Below are positions 27,020 through 36,237 of a stretch of DNA of 64,000 bases, in pieces. This DNA comes from Luteimonas sp. JM171 (GTDB lineage Bacteria > Pseudomonadota > Gammaproteobacteria > Xanthomonadales > Xanthomonadaceae). How positions within the stretch are numbered: the first letter of the stretch is position 1; the number at the start of each line of letters is the position of its first letter. Both the position numbers and the translations under genes were made by a program. The stretch is from positions 1,950,873 through 2,014,872 of the forward strand of contig NZ_CP017074.1 in the NCBI RefSeq assembly GCF_001717465.1, in the 5' to 3' direction. The notes below the pieces were generated by a model, which ran no database searches, was not told where the DNA came from, and was given only the letters and a program-made list of their open reading frames with translations.

Positions 27020-27789
27020 CCGCACCCATCGGCTTCGTCGTCGCCATTCCCGCCCGCTATGCGTCCACCCGCCTGCCCGGCAAGCCGCTGCAGCTGATCG
27101 GCGGCGATCCGATGATCGTCCACGTGGCCCGCCGCGCCCTTGCCGCCGGCGCGCGCGAGGTGCGCGTGGCCACCGATGACGCGCGGATCGCGCGGGCGCT
27201 GGACGGCACCGGAATCCAGGTGGCCATGACCGCCGCGGACCATGCCTCCGGCACCGACCGCCTGGCCGAGTGCGCCGATATCGCCGGCTGGGATGACGAC
27301 ACCGTGGTCGTGAACCTGCAGGGCGACGAACCTTTCGCGCCGGCCGCCGGCATCCGCGCCGTCGCCGCTGCCCTGGTGGAGTCCGGCGCCGCGGTCGCCA
27401 CCCTCGCCGAACCCATTGAAGATCCCACGCTGCTGTTCGATCCCAATGCCGTCAAGATCGTCCGTGCCGCCAGCGGCGACGCGCTGTACTTCAGCCGCGC
27501 GCCGGTGCCGTGGGCGCGGGATGCCTTTGCCGGCAACCGCTCGGAGCTGCCGCCGGGCGGCCCATGGCTGCGCCACATCGGCATCTACGCCTATCGCGCC
27601 GGCTTCCTGCGCCGCTTCGCCGCCATGCCGCCGGGCAGGCTCGAGCAGATCGAAGCGCTCGAGCAGCTGCGCGTGCTTGAAGCCGGGCACCGGATTGCCG
27701 TGCGCCTTGCGCCCGAGCCATTCCCGCCGGGCGTGGACACCCCCGAAGACCTGGAACGCGCCCGTGCGCGCATGGAGGAACGCGCATGA
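27016..27789 (+). CDS. kdsB: 3-deoxy-manno-octulosonate cytidylyltransferase
   Basis: A 257-residue KdsB with the nucleotide-binding start ([23 protein letters not shown]), [14 protein letters not shown] and the C-terminal [19 protein letters not shown]. It activates Kdo as CMP-Kdo for lipopolysaccharide. The GTG start overlaps the lpxK stop, the same coupling geometry as intI-comEC. Its stop overlaps the phosphatase start as ATGA. Confidence 0.94.
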   Translation: MTAPIGFVVAIPARYASTRLPGKPLQLIGGDPMIVHVARRALAAGAREVRVATDDARIARALDGTGIQVAMTAADHASGTDRLAECADIAGWDDDTVVVNLQGDEPFAPAAGIRAVAAALVESGAAVATLAEPIEDPTLLFDPNAVKIVRAASGDALYFSRAPVPWARDAFAGNRSELPPGGPWLRHIGIYAYRAGFLRRFAAMPPGRLEQIEALEQLRVLEAGHRIAVRLAPEPFPPGVDTPEDLERARARMEERA

Positions 27790-28277
27790 GCCGCGAAACC
27801 AGCCTGTTGATCGTCTGCCTTGGCAACATCTGCCGCTCGCCCATGGCCGAAGGCGCCCTGCGCGCGCGCCTGGAAGAGGCCGGCCTTGGCCACGTGCGCG
27901 TGGATTCCGCCGGCACCGGCGATTGGCACGTTGGCAACCCGCCCGACAGCCGCGCCATCGCCACCGCCGCCCGTCATGGCGTCGACATCTCCGGCCTGCG
28001 CGCCCGCCAGCTGCAGGCGGACGACTACCGCCGCTTCGACTGGATGCTGGCGGCCGACCTGCAGAACCTGCGCGACGTGCAGGCCCGCAAGCCAGACGGC
28101 GCCAGCGCCCGGATCGATCTGCTCACGCGCTGGGCCGGCGTCCCCGCCGACGTCGGCGAGGGCGCGATCCCCGACCCGTACACCGGCGACCGCGAGGATT
28201 TCGAGCACGTGTGGCGGATGGTGGATGAAGTGGCCAGCGCGGCGGTCGCGCGCCTTCGCCGGCCGATTGACGCATAA
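27786..28277 (+). CDS. Low-molecular-weight protein tyrosine phosphatase
   Basis: A 163-residue LMW-PTP. The catalytic C(X)5R loop is at residues 11-17 ([14 protein letters not shown]) and the general acid lies in [12 protein letters not shown]. It dephosphorylates protein tyrosines; in Gram-negatives the partner is often a tyrosine kinase of polysaccharide export, but none is in this window. It is coupled to kdsB by ATGA overlap. Confidence 0.92.
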   Translation: MSRETSLLIVCLGNICRSPMAEGALRARLEEAGLGHVRVDSAGTGDWHVGNPPDSRAIATAARHGVDISGLRARQLQADDYRRFDWMLAADLQNLRDVQARKPDGASARIDLLTRWAGVPADVGEGAIPDPYTGDREDFEHVWRMVDEVASAAVARLRRPIDA

Positions 28278-28306
28278 TCCGCCGACCGCCCCATTCCGCA
28301 AGGCCA

Positions 28307-29731
28307 ATGGACGCACAGGTCGCACCCGAGTTCCCGGACTCGATTGAATGGCTGAACCTCGCCCAGCCGCTGCGCATGGCGCAGCTGCGCGGCAAGGTGT
28401 GCGCGCTGGCCTTCGTCAATGCCGGTTCGGCCTGGTCGATGCAGCGGCTGCATGACCTGGTGACGCTGCTGGGCCGCCATCGCGAGCGGCTCAACGTGGT
28501 GGCGGTGCACGTGCCGCGCTTTGACCACGAGCGCGATCCGCGGCGTGCGCTCAAGCGCCTGCGCGGGCACGGCTTCCAGCTCCCCCTGGGCCACGATCCC
28601 AACTGGACCCTCTGGCAGCACTACGGGGTGGAGGCCTGGCCCACCGTGGTGCTGCTGGACGGCGAGGGCAGGGTGGCCGGGCGGCTGGTGGGTGATGGGC
28701 CGCTGCGCGAGCTCGATGCCCAGGTCGGCGACCTGGTGCGCGCGCTGGTGCCGCAGTCGCTCAACCCGCAGCCGATCGAGCTGCGCCGCAGCGGTGAGCC
28801 CGAGCTGCCGCTGCGCTTCCCGGTCGGCCTGGCCGTTTCGGGCAACTATCTCTACGTGGCCGATACCGGGCACAACCGGGTCCTGGAGTGCGACCAGGGC
28901 GGACGCATCCTGCGCCAGTTCGGCAGCGGCGGCGTCGGCTTCATCGATGGCCCGATGGAGCTGGCGGCCTTCAACCGCCCGCGCGGGCTGGCGGTGGAGC
29001 GCGACCTGCTCTACGTGGCGGACACAGGCAACCACGCGGTGCGCCGCATCCAGCTGCGCAGCGGCGATATCGATACGGTGTTCGGGGCAGGGCGCCCGGG
29101 GACCTCCGGGGACGTCCGGGTGGTGGATCCGCGTTCGGTGACGATGGATTCCCCCACGGGCCTGGCGCTCGCGGCCGGCAAGCTGTACGTCGCCACGGCA
29201 GGCGACAACCGCGTCTGGTCCTTCGACCTGGGCGATCACTCGCTGCGCTGCCTGGCCGGGTCCGGGCGCCTGGAGGTGGCTGACGGCGTTGGCGCGGAGG
29301 CATCGTTCGCGCAGCCGGTGGACGTGGCGGCGGTACAGCAGATGGTGTACGTGTGCGAGGCGGCCGGTTCCGCGATCCGCGCGGTCAATGCGCGCACCGG
29401 CGCCGTGCAGACGCTGGTGGGGCGCGGCCCGTGGGAGTTCGGGGCCGAGGACGGGGCGCGCAGCGCGGCCAGCCTGCAGCAGCCGCTGGCGCTGGGGCTG
29501 GACCCGGAATCGCCCCGGCTGTGGATCGCCGACAGCGGCAATGATCGCCTGCGCGTGCTGCGCCTGGGCGGGGGCGAGGTCTCCACCTTCGAGCTGCCGC
29601 GACCGCTGCACGGGCCCGCCGGCCTGGCGATGGCGCCGGGCGTGGCCTGGATCGCCGACACGGACGCGCATGCGGTGCTGCGCCTGGACCTGGCCAACGG
29701 GGATTTGCACCACATCCCGCTGGGCGAATGA
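28307..29731 (+). CDS. Thioredoxin-fold/NHL-repeat protein, NHLRC2-like
   Basis: A 474-residue protein with an N-terminal thioredoxin-like domain (residues about 1-150) and a beta-propeller of NHL repeats (FPVGLAVSGNYLYVADTGHNRVL; FNRPRGLAVERDLLYVADTGNHAVRRI; later LWIADSGNDRLRVL). The architecture is that of NHLRC2. The redox CxxC is missing: the active-site region reads FVNAGSAWSMQRLHDL, so it is probably not a thiol oxidoreductase. No signal peptide is seen. Its stop overlaps the uvrC start (ATGA). Confidence 0.8.
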   Translation: MDAQVAPEFPDSIEWLNLAQPLRMAQLRGKVCALAFVNAGSAWSMQRLHDLVTLLGRHRERLNVVAVHVPRFDHERDPRRALKRLRGHGFQLPLGHDPNWTLWQHYGVEAWPTVVLLDGEGRVAGRLVGDGPLRELDAQVGDLVRALVPQSLNPQPIELRRSGEPELPLRFPVGLAVSGNYLYVADTGHNRVLECDQGGRILRQFGSGGVGFIDGPMELAAFNRPRGLAVERDLLYVADTGNHAVRRIQLRSGDIDTVFGAGRPGTSGDVRVVDPRSVTMDSPTGLALAAGKLYVATAGDNRVWSFDLGDHSLRCLAGSGRLEVADGVGAEASFAQPVDVAAVQQMVYVCEAAGSAIRAVNARTGAVQTLVGRGPWEFGAEDGARSAASLQQPLALGLDPESPRLWIADSGNDRLRVLRLGGGEVSTFELPRPLHGPAGLAMAPGVAWIADTDAHAVLRLDLANGDLHHIPLGE

Positions 29732-31584
29732 ACGCCGGGCAGGACCCAGCACAGGGCCCGGCGCCCGAAGCATTCGACGGCAAGGAGTTCGTCGCCGGCC
29801 TGCCCAACGCGCCTGGCGTCTACCGGATGCTGGCCGCCGACGGCAGCGCGCTTTACGTGGGCAAGGCGGGCTCGCTGCGAAAGCGCGTGGCCAGCTATTT
29901 CAGCGCCTCGCCCAAGCCGGCACGCATCATGTCGATGCTCTCGCAGGTCGCTTCGATGGAGGTCACGGTCACCCGTACCGAAGTCGAGGCGCTGCTGCTT
30001 GAAAACCAGCTGATCAAGTCGCTCAAGCCGCGCTACAACGTGATGCTGCGCGACGACAAGAGCTACCCGTACGTGCTGCTCACCGAGCAGGAGTGGCCAC
30101 GGCTGGGTTTCCACCGCGGGCCGCGCTCGATCCCCGGCCGTTACTTCGGTCCCTATCCAAACGCCGGCACCGTGCGCGAGACGCTCAATCTGCTGCACAA
30201 GCTGTTCCGCCTGCGCAGCTGCGAGGACAGCGTGTTCCGCAACCGCTCGCGGCCCTGCCTGCAGTACCAGATCGGCCGCTGCAGCGCCCCCTGCGTGGGG
30301 CTGGTGTCCAGGGAGGAGTACGACGATGCCGTGCGCCGGGTGTGCCTGTTCCTGGATGGCCGCAGCGACGAGCTGACCGACGAGCTCGGCGCGGCGATGG
30401 AGCGCGCCAGCCAAGAGCTCGAGTTCGAACAGGCTGCCCGCCTGCGCGATCAGATCGCCTCCATCCGCAGCCTGCAGGCGCGCCAGTACGTCGATGGCCG
30501 GGTGGCGGATCTGGACGTGCTGGCCTGCGCCATGCAGGGCAGCGATGCCTGCGTGCTGCTGCTGGCGTTCCGCGACGGCCGCAACCTGGGCACGCGCGCG
30601 TTCTTCCCGCAGACCCGCGGCAACGAGGATCCGGCCGAGGTCCTCAGCGCGTTCGTGTCCCAGTACTACGCCGAGCAGCCGCCGCCGCCGGAGATCGTGC
30701 TCGACCGGGCCATCGAGGATGCGCCGCTGCTGGAGCAGGCGTTGACCGAGACCGCCGGCAAGCGGGTGCGCCTGCGCCACAGCGTGCGCGGCGACCGCGC
30801 CGGCTACCTGGACCTGGCCCGGCGCAATGCGGCCCTGGCCCTGGCGTCGCGGGTGGACAGCCAGTCCGCCCAGCGCGCGCGGCTGGAAGCGCTGCAGGAA
30901 CTGCTGGGCATGGACGAGGCGCCGCAGCGAGTCGAGTGCTTCGACATCAGCCACACCATGGGCGAGGCCACGGTGGCTTCGTGCGTGGTCTTCGATGCGG
31001 AGGGCCCGGTGCGCAGCCAGTACCGCCGCTACAACATCACCGGCGTCACGCCGGGCGACGATTATGCGGCGATGGGTCAGGCGCTCATGCGCCGCTTCCG
31101 CCGGGCGGCGGAGGAGGGCGGAGTGGTGCCGGACGTGCTGCTGATCGACGGCGGCGCCGGCCAGGTCCGGCAGGCACGCGAGGTGCTGGCCGAGGCTGGG
31201 ATCGCCGATGTGGCCATCGTCGGCGTGGCCAAGGGCCCCGAGCGTCGCGCGGGCGAGGAATCGCTGCTGCTGCCGGACGGCCGCGAGGTGCGCCCGGGCG
31301 CGGGATCGCCCAGCCTCCAACTCGTCCAGCAGGTGCGCGATGAAGCCCACCGCTTCGCCATCACCGGCCACCGCGGGCGCCGCCAGAAGGCGCGCAGCGT
31401 CAGCAGGCTGGAGGACATTCCCGGCATCGGGCCGCGCCGTCGGGGGAACCTGCTGCGCCACTTCGGCGGCCTGGCCGGGCTCAAGGCCGCCGGCGCCGAG
31501 GAGATCGCCCAGGTCGAAGGCATCAGCAAGGCGCTTGCAGAGCGCATCTACGCCAGCCTGCACGGAATCGACACGCAGCCCTGA
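29728..31584 (+). CDS. uvrC: Excinuclease ABC subunit C
   Basis: A 618-residue UvrC with the GIY-YIG nuclease domain (PGVYRMLAADGSALYVGKAGSLRKRVASYF), a Cys-rich segment (RPCLQYQIGRCSAPC), a UVR motif (LEFEQAARLRDQIASI), the RNase H-like 5'-nuclease (RVECFDISHTMGEATVASCVVF; PDVLLIDGGAGQ) and C-terminal helix-hairpin-helix repeats (DIPGIGPRRRGNLL). It makes the dual incisions in nucleotide excision repair. Confidence 0.96.
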   Translation: MNAGQDPAQGPAPEAFDGKEFVAGLPNAPGVYRMLAADGSALYVGKAGSLRKRVASYFSASPKPARIMSMLSQVASMEVTVTRTEVEALLLENQLIKSLKPRYNVMLRDDKSYPYVLLTEQEWPRLGFHRGPRSIPGRYFGPYPNAGTVRETLNLLHKLFRLRSCEDSVFRNRSRPCLQYQIGRCSAPCVGLVSREEYDDAVRRVCLFLDGRSDELTDELGAAMERASQELEFEQAARLRDQIASIRSLQARQYVDGRVADLDVLACAMQGSDACVLLLAFRDGRNLGTRAFFPQTRGNEDPAEVLSAFVSQYYAEQPPPPEIVLDRAIEDAPLLEQALTETAGKRVRLRHSVRGDRAGYLDLARRNAALALASRVDSQSAQRARLEALQELLGMDEAPQRVECFDISHTMGEATVASCVVFDAEGPVRSQYRRYNITGVTPGDDYAAMGQALMRRFRRAAEEGGVVPDVLLIDGGAGQVRQAREVLAEAGIADVAIVGVAKGPERRAGEESLLLPDGREVRPGAGSPSLQLVQQVRDEAHRFAITGHRGRRQKARSVSRLEDIPGIGPRRRGNLLRHFGGLAGLKAAGAEEIAQVEGISKALAERIYASLHGIDTQP

Positions 31585-31626
31585 GCCGCGGCGACATCTG
31601 CAATGCGCTCACCGTAGAATGGCCCT

Positions 31627-32273
31627 GTGCAAATGCAGCTGACCATTCCCACCTGGCTCACCCTCGGCCGGATCGTGATGATCCCGCTGCTGGTGCTGGT
31701 GTTCTACCTCCCGTTCTCGTGGACGAATATCGCCGCGGCCGGGATCTTCGCGCTGGCCGCGGTGACGGACTGGCTGGACGGCTGGGTCGCGCGCCGCTAC
31801 CACCAGTACTCGGCGTTTGGCGCTTTCCTGGATCCGGTGGCCGACAAGCTGATGGTGGCCGTGGCCCTGTTCCTGATCGTGCAGGCGCACCCCACGCCGT
31901 GGATGGCGATCTGGGCGGCGGTGATCGTGGGCCGCGAGATCGCGGTCTCGGCGCTGCGCGAATGGATGGCCGAGCTGGGCCAGCGCGCCACCGTGCGGGT
32001 GGCGGCGGTGGGCAAGTTCAAGACCGTGGTGCAGATGGTGGCGATCCTGTGCCTGCTGTATTCCGTCAGCCCCCAGGGGCGGCCGCCGGGGCTGGTGCCG
32101 TGGTGGAACGACATCGTGTTCGTGGTCGGCGACTGGATGCTGGCCGCGGCTGCGCTGCTGACCCTCTGGTCGGGGCTCATGTACCTGCGCGCGGCGTGGC
32201 CGGTGCTGCGCGCCGGGGAGCGCGAGACAGTTGACACAACCGACGCGAACGGTAAAATCTCCGGTCTCACGAC

Positions 32274-32283
<10 letters not shown>
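31627..32283 (+). CDS. pgsA: CDP-diacylglycerol--glycerol-3-phosphate 3-phosphatidyltransferase
   Basis: A 218-residue membrane enzyme with the complete CDP-alcohol phosphotransferase motif (TDWLDGWVARRY...FGAFLDPVADK). It makes phosphatidylglycerol phosphate. It starts at GTG 31627 or the ATG two codons on. The uvrC-pgsA-tRNA order matches E. coli. The last codons and the TAG stop lie inside tRNA-Gly (overlap 32274-32283), which is unusual. Confidence 0.94.
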
Positions 32284-32349
<66 letters not shown>

Positions 32350-32364
32350 GTTTTGCGTCGAAGG

Positions 32365-32386
32365 AACCCCGTACGCGGGGTTTTTT
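32365..32386 (+). terminator. Rho-independent terminator after tRNA-Gly
   Basis: A stem ACCCCG / CGGGGT with a TACG tetraloop (UNCG class, very stable) followed by TTTTTT. It comes 16 bp after tRNA-Gly, so tRNA-Cys and tRNA-Leu may depend on read-through or on their own promoter. Confidence 0.8.
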
Positions 32387-32443
32387 AGTGTCGGGATCTT
32401 GAATCCCGAAGGCGCATGCGCCAGCCTGATGGGGCGCGTCACC

Positions 32444-32517
32444 GGCCTGGTGGCAGAGTGGTTATGCAGCGGACTGCAAATCCGCGTACGCCGGTTCGAT
32501 TCCGACCCAGGCCTCCA
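32444..32517 (+). tRNA. tRNA-Cys (GCA)
   Basis: 74 nt with encoded CCA; acceptor stem GGCCTGG/CCAGGCC, anticodon loop CTGCAAA (GCA) and T-loop GGTTCGATTCC are clear. The middle tRNA of the Gly-Cys-Leu set. Confidence 0.95.
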
Positions 32518-32540
32518 TTTCCGTTGCACGCAACGGCCGC

Positions 32541-32627
32541 GCCCGGATGGCGAAACTGGTAGACGCAAGGGACTTAAAATCCCTCGGTGGCAACACCGTG
32601 CCGGTTCGATCCCGGCTCCGGGCACCA
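32541..32627 (+). tRNA. tRNA-Leu (TAA)
   Basis: 87 nt with encoded CCA, including the long class II variable arm (CGGTGGCAACACCGT). The anticodon loop CTTAAAA gives anticodon TAA. Acceptor stem GCCCGGA/TCCGGGC. Confidence 0.95.
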
Positions 32628-32695
32628 TTCCTCATTTGATGCAGGCCCGCGCCGGCAGGTTTGCGGGCTTGGGCATTGGCTGTGGTGTCCGCCGG

Positions 32696-32908
32696 TCAGC
32701 CGAAGGTGGCGACGACCTCGAACACACCGTCTTCGTTTTCTGCTTCCACGCTGGCCGGCTGGCCGTGGTAGAGGCTGCGGGCGTCGGCCATGATCGTTGC
32801 GATCTCCAGGCCCTTGTCCCGCTCGGGGAACCAGAAAACCGGGTTGCCGGCATCCAGAAGCTGCCAGCCGCCATACGACTTCACCAGTTGCAGCGTTGCC
32901 GTGTTCAT
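32696..32908 (-). CDS. Small DUF2188-like protein
   Basis: A 70-residue protein beginning MNTATLQLVKSYGGWQLLDAGN. The pattern of a short beta-strand region, a central ERDKGLEIATIMADARS helix and a C-terminal strand resembles DUF2188-type small proteins, with low certainty. The ATG at 32908 is chosen; the frame is open upstream but lacks a plausible start context. Nothing clear lies in the roughly 190 bp between it and the Na/Pi cotransporter. Confidence 0.5.
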   Translation of the reverse strand: MNTATLQLVKSYGGWQLLDAGNPVFWFPERDKGLEIATIMADARSLYHGQPASVEAENEDGVFEVVATFG

Positions 32909-33095
32909 GGGCGCGCTCCATGCGATAGAGGGCGCCCCGGCCCAGCATATGACTTGCTCAAGGTCGCGGCCGTTGTCCATTGCTGAGCGGCATCCATTGC
33001 CAAATGCAGGACCGTGCTACCGGGGCAGGCTCATGATGCGCCGGCCGCCCGGCGGGTACAGTCGGCGCGATCCGCGCCTGGCCGTAGGAAAAATC

Positions 33096-34706
33096 CTACC
33101 CGTCGGAATCCAGGTAGCGGTCCAGATACGCGGCCGCCTTGCCCGCCTGCTGGCACATGCGCCGCAGGGCGCTGCCATATTCGAGCACCGCGGCCATCCG
33201 CCTGGGCACCATTTCGCCCGCCGAGCCGGCCTGCAGCACCGTCGCCTTGAACTCCTGGTAGGTGTGCTCGAACTGGTCGAGGATGCGTCCCGGGTCCACC
33301 GCCCCGCGCTCGCCGGCGGGCACCCCGGTCGCTTCGAGCAGGACCGCCGCCTGGTCGCGGATGCCGCGCAGCAGGGTCGCCACCGCGCCTTCCACCCCTT
33401 GTGCCGGTGGCACCAGCCGGGCCAGTTCCATCGACATCTCGGTCATGTTGACGTGGTACTGGGCCACCCGCAGCGCATTGGGCAGCCGGGCATCCTGGGC
33501 GCTGTCGTCGAACAGGTGGTGGAGCCGCGCCGCATACTCTCCAATCGCCTCCTGCAGCGTCTCCATCACCCGGTGGCCGCTTTCCATTGCCGCTGGCCTG
33601 GCGCGGGTGTCCTGCAGCACGGCGATGCACTGCGAGGTTGCGATCTTGCCCATCCGCCGCAGCTCCATGCCCAGCGCGTCCAGTGCCAGCGCGGGAGTGG
33701 CGAGCAGGTTGGCGTCCAGGTGGCGGGGCCGTGCGTGATCCTCGTCCGGGCTGCGGAAGCGACGCTCCAGGCCGGCCACCACGCGCGGGGTCAGCGGCCA
33801 CATCACCGCCACCCCCAGCAGCTTGGTCAGCGTGTGGAACACAGCCAGCGCCAGCGCCACGTCGCCGCCCGCGCCGGCCATTGACGCCAGCCGCTGCGCC
33901 ATCCAGAGCAGTGCCGGCAGCAGCGCCAGTGCCGCCACCGCGGTCACCACGTTGAACAGCACGTGCGCCGCCGCCACCCGCCGCGCGGGCGAGGTGGCGC
34001 CAACCGCAGCGAACACCGCGGTGGAGGTGGTGCCGACGTTGGCGCCGATGATCATGGCCGCTGCGGCCTGCGCCGGCACCAGTCCGCCGGCGGCGGCGGT
34101 CAGGGTGATGGCCAGGGTCGCGCTGGAGGACTGGGTCAGCAGCGTGATCGCGATTCCCGAGAGCACGAACACGGCAATCCCCGTGATGCCTTCCGCGTCC
34201 TGGCCTTCGATGGGGAACATGCCGCCGAGCCCGTCGAAGGCTTCGCGCAGCACGTCGATGCCCAGGAAGAACAGCCCGAAGCCCGCCGCTGCCTGGCCCA
34301 GGGCACCCCAGCGGGATGCGCGGGAAATCGCCCATGCCATCGCGCCCAGCCCGATGGCCGGCAGCGCCAATGCCCGCAGGTTGATGTCGAACCCGGTGAT
34401 GGCCACCAGCCAGGAGGTGAGGGTGGTGCCGAGGTTGGCGCCGTACACCAGGCCGATCGCCTGGCCCAGGCTGAGCAGGCCGGCGTTGACGAAGCCGATG
34501 GTGGCGAAGATCACCGCGCTGGAGGATTGCACGCCGGTGGTGATGAGCAGGCCGGAACCGAGCGCGCGCGCGCGGCTGCGGGTGGCGCCGGCCAGGATGG
34601 TGCGCAGGCCGCCGCCCGCCGATGCGGTCAGCCCGTCGGTCATCAGGCGCATTCCCAGCAGGAACAGCCCGATGCCGCCGAAGAGGGTCGCGATTGCGGA
34701 ACTCAT
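33096..34706 (-). CDS. Na+/phosphate cotransporter family protein (YjbB/NptA type)
   Basis: A 536-residue membrane protein. The two inverted Na/Pi repeats each carry the hallmark QSSS (TTGVQSSSAVIFATIGFV; LTQSSSATLAITLTAAAGG) with GANLGTTLTSW and GANVGTTSTA partners. A C-terminal helical PhoU-like domain (from about residue 350) likely tunes transport. It probably moves phosphate with sodium; in some bacteria these act in phosphate export. Confidence 0.92.
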   Translation of the reverse strand: MSSAIATLFGGIGLFLLGMRLMTDGLTASAGGGLRTILAGATRSRARALGSGLLITTGVQSSSAVIFATIGFVNAGLLSLGQAIGLVYGANLGTTLTSWLVAITGFDINLRALALPAIGLGAMAWAISRASRWGALGQAAAGFGLFFLGIDVLREAFDGLGGMFPIEGQDAEGITGIAVFVLSGIAITLLTQSSSATLAITLTAAAGGLVPAQAAAAMIIGANVGTTSTAVFAAVGATSPARRVAAAHVLFNVVTAVAALALLPALLWMAQRLASMAGAGGDVALALAVFHTLTKLLGVAVMWPLTPRVVAGLERRFRSPDEDHARPRHLDANLLATPALALDALGMELRRMGKIATSQCIAVLQDTRARPAAMESGHRVMETLQEAIGEYAARLHHLFDDSAQDARLPNALRVAQYHVNMTEMSMELARLVPPAQGVEGAVATLLRGIRDQAAVLLEATGVPAGERGAVDPGRILDQFEHTYQEFKATVLQAGSAGEMVPRRMAAVLEYGSALRRMCQQAGKAAAYLDRYLDSDG

Positions 34707-34748
34707 GGAGAACGTCCAGCGGCACGCACGCGCGGCGCGCAGCGGCTG

Positions 34749-36137
34749 CTACAGGGTGATGGCCTCGCCATGGCGCGGGAGGCCGGCATCGATACCGTAG
34801 TCGGCCTTCAGCCGGGCCGCCAGCCCTTCGCGCCCGCGGGCCTCGCCGTGCACCAGGTGGACCGGCGGCCGTCCCCCGATGGCGCCGTACCAGCAGGCAA
34901 GTTCCGACTGCCCGGCGTGCGCGGACAGCCCGCCGATCGTGTGGATCCGGGCCTGCACCCGGACGTCATGCCCGTGGATGGTGACGCGCTCGGCCCCATC
35001 CACCAGGCGCCGGCCAAGGGTGCCGTGGCCCTGGTAACCGATGATCATGACGTCGGTCTGGCTGCGGGGCAGGTTGTGGGCGAGGTGGTGCAGGATCCGT
35101 CCGCCCGTGCACATGCCGCTGCCGGCGATGATGATCGCGCCCGAGCGCACGCTGTTGAGGCGGATCGACTGTGCGGTGTCCGGGGTCTCGTGGAGGTTGG
35201 GGAGCACATCGTGCAGCCGGCGGGTGCCTAGCATCCTGCGCGCGCCGGCGTGGAACTGGTCGGCGTGGCGGTCGTGAACCGCGGTCGCCTCGATTGCCAT
35301 CGGGCTGTCGAGGAAGATCTTCCAGCGCCCGATGTCCCAGCGCTCGAAGTTCTGCGCCATCAGCACCAGCATCTCCTGGGTGCGGCCGATGGCGAACGAG
35401 GGCACCAGCAGGTTGCCGCCATCGGACCAGGCGTCCTCCAGCACCTGGCCGATTTCAGCCAGCGTCTCCTCCCGTGGACGGTGGTCGCGATCGCCGTAGG
35501 TGCTTTCCATCAGCACCAGGTCGGCGTCAGCCGGCGGTTCGGGAGCGGGGATCAGCGCGGTGTCGCGCGGGCCCAGGTCCCCGCTGTAGACCAGCCGTCG
35601 CCGGACGCCGTTGTCACGCAGATCCAGCAGGATGCTCGCCGCACCGAGGATGTGGCCGGCCGGGCTGGGCCGCACCGTGACGCCGGGCAGGATCTCCTCC
35701 GCCTCGCCAAAGCGCAGCGGGCGCATCTGCCGCATCACGGCGTCGACGTCGGCCTGGCCGAACAGCGGCTGCACCGGTGGCTTGCCGCGCATGGCGCGGC
35801 GCCGGTTTTCGCGCTCCACGTCGGCCGCCTCCAGCCAGGCGGCATCGCGCAGCAGGATCCGCACCAGGTCGATGCTGACGGCATGGGTGTGGATCGGCCC
35901 CCGGAATCCCCCGCGCACCAGCAGGGGCAGGCGGCCGCAGTGGTCGAGGTGGGCGTGGCTGAGCACGACCGCGTCGATCGAGACGGGGTCGAACGGCAGC
36001 GGCCTGGCATTGCGCGCCTCGTCCTCGCGCGAGCCCTGGAACAGGCCGCAGTCAAGCAGCAGCCGGTGTCTTCCGCATTGCAGGAGATGGCATGAGCCGG
36101 TCACTTCGCCGGCCGCGCCGTAGCAGGTCAGTTCCAA
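34749..36137 (-). CDS. MBL-fold beta-CASP hydrolase with RNA-specificity domain
   Basis: A 462-residue beta-CASP protein. The zinc motif VVLSHAHLDHCGRLP, the beta-CASP insert and the C-terminal RMMBL segment (IHTIGGLSAHAGQSEL; VHLVHGEARGREGL) are all present. The pattern AGSGMCTGGRILHHL is typical of CPSF73/YsH-like nucleases. The likely role is RNA processing or decay; the substrate is unknown. Confidence 0.9.
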   Translation of the reverse strand: MELTCYGAAGEVTGSCHLLQCGRHRLLLDCGLFQGSREDEARNARPLPFDPVSIDAVVLSHAHLDHCGRLPLLVRGGFRGPIHTHAVSIDLVRILLRDAAWLEAADVERENRRRAMRGKPPVQPLFGQADVDAVMRQMRPLRFGEAEEILPGVTVRPSPAGHILGAASILLDLRDNGVRRRLVYSGDLGPRDTALIPAPEPPADADLVLMESTYGDRDHRPREETLAEIGQVLEDAWSDGGNLLVPSFAIGRTQEMLVLMAQNFERWDIGRWKIFLDSPMAIEATAVHDRHADQFHAGARRMLGTRRLHDVLPNLHETPDTAQSIRLNSVRSGAIIIAGSGMCTGGRILHHLAHNLPRSQTDVMIIGYQGHGTLGRRLVDGAERVTIHGHDVRVQARIHTIGGLSAHAGQSELACWYGAIGGRPPVHLVHGEARGREGLAARLKADYGIDAGLPRHGEAITL

Positions 36138-36237
36138 TTCGCTTCCCCGGTGTTCCCGGCACCAGCATAGCGGCGGCGCCGGCCGGATCGGGGGCGGCTG
36201 TAAACTCGGGCGTTGGAATCGACCTCGTGGAACGTGG

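Noticed and set aside
28025..29773. A 582-codon minus-strand frame over the NHL gene
   Set aside because: Antisense shadow in high-GC DNA with no family features.
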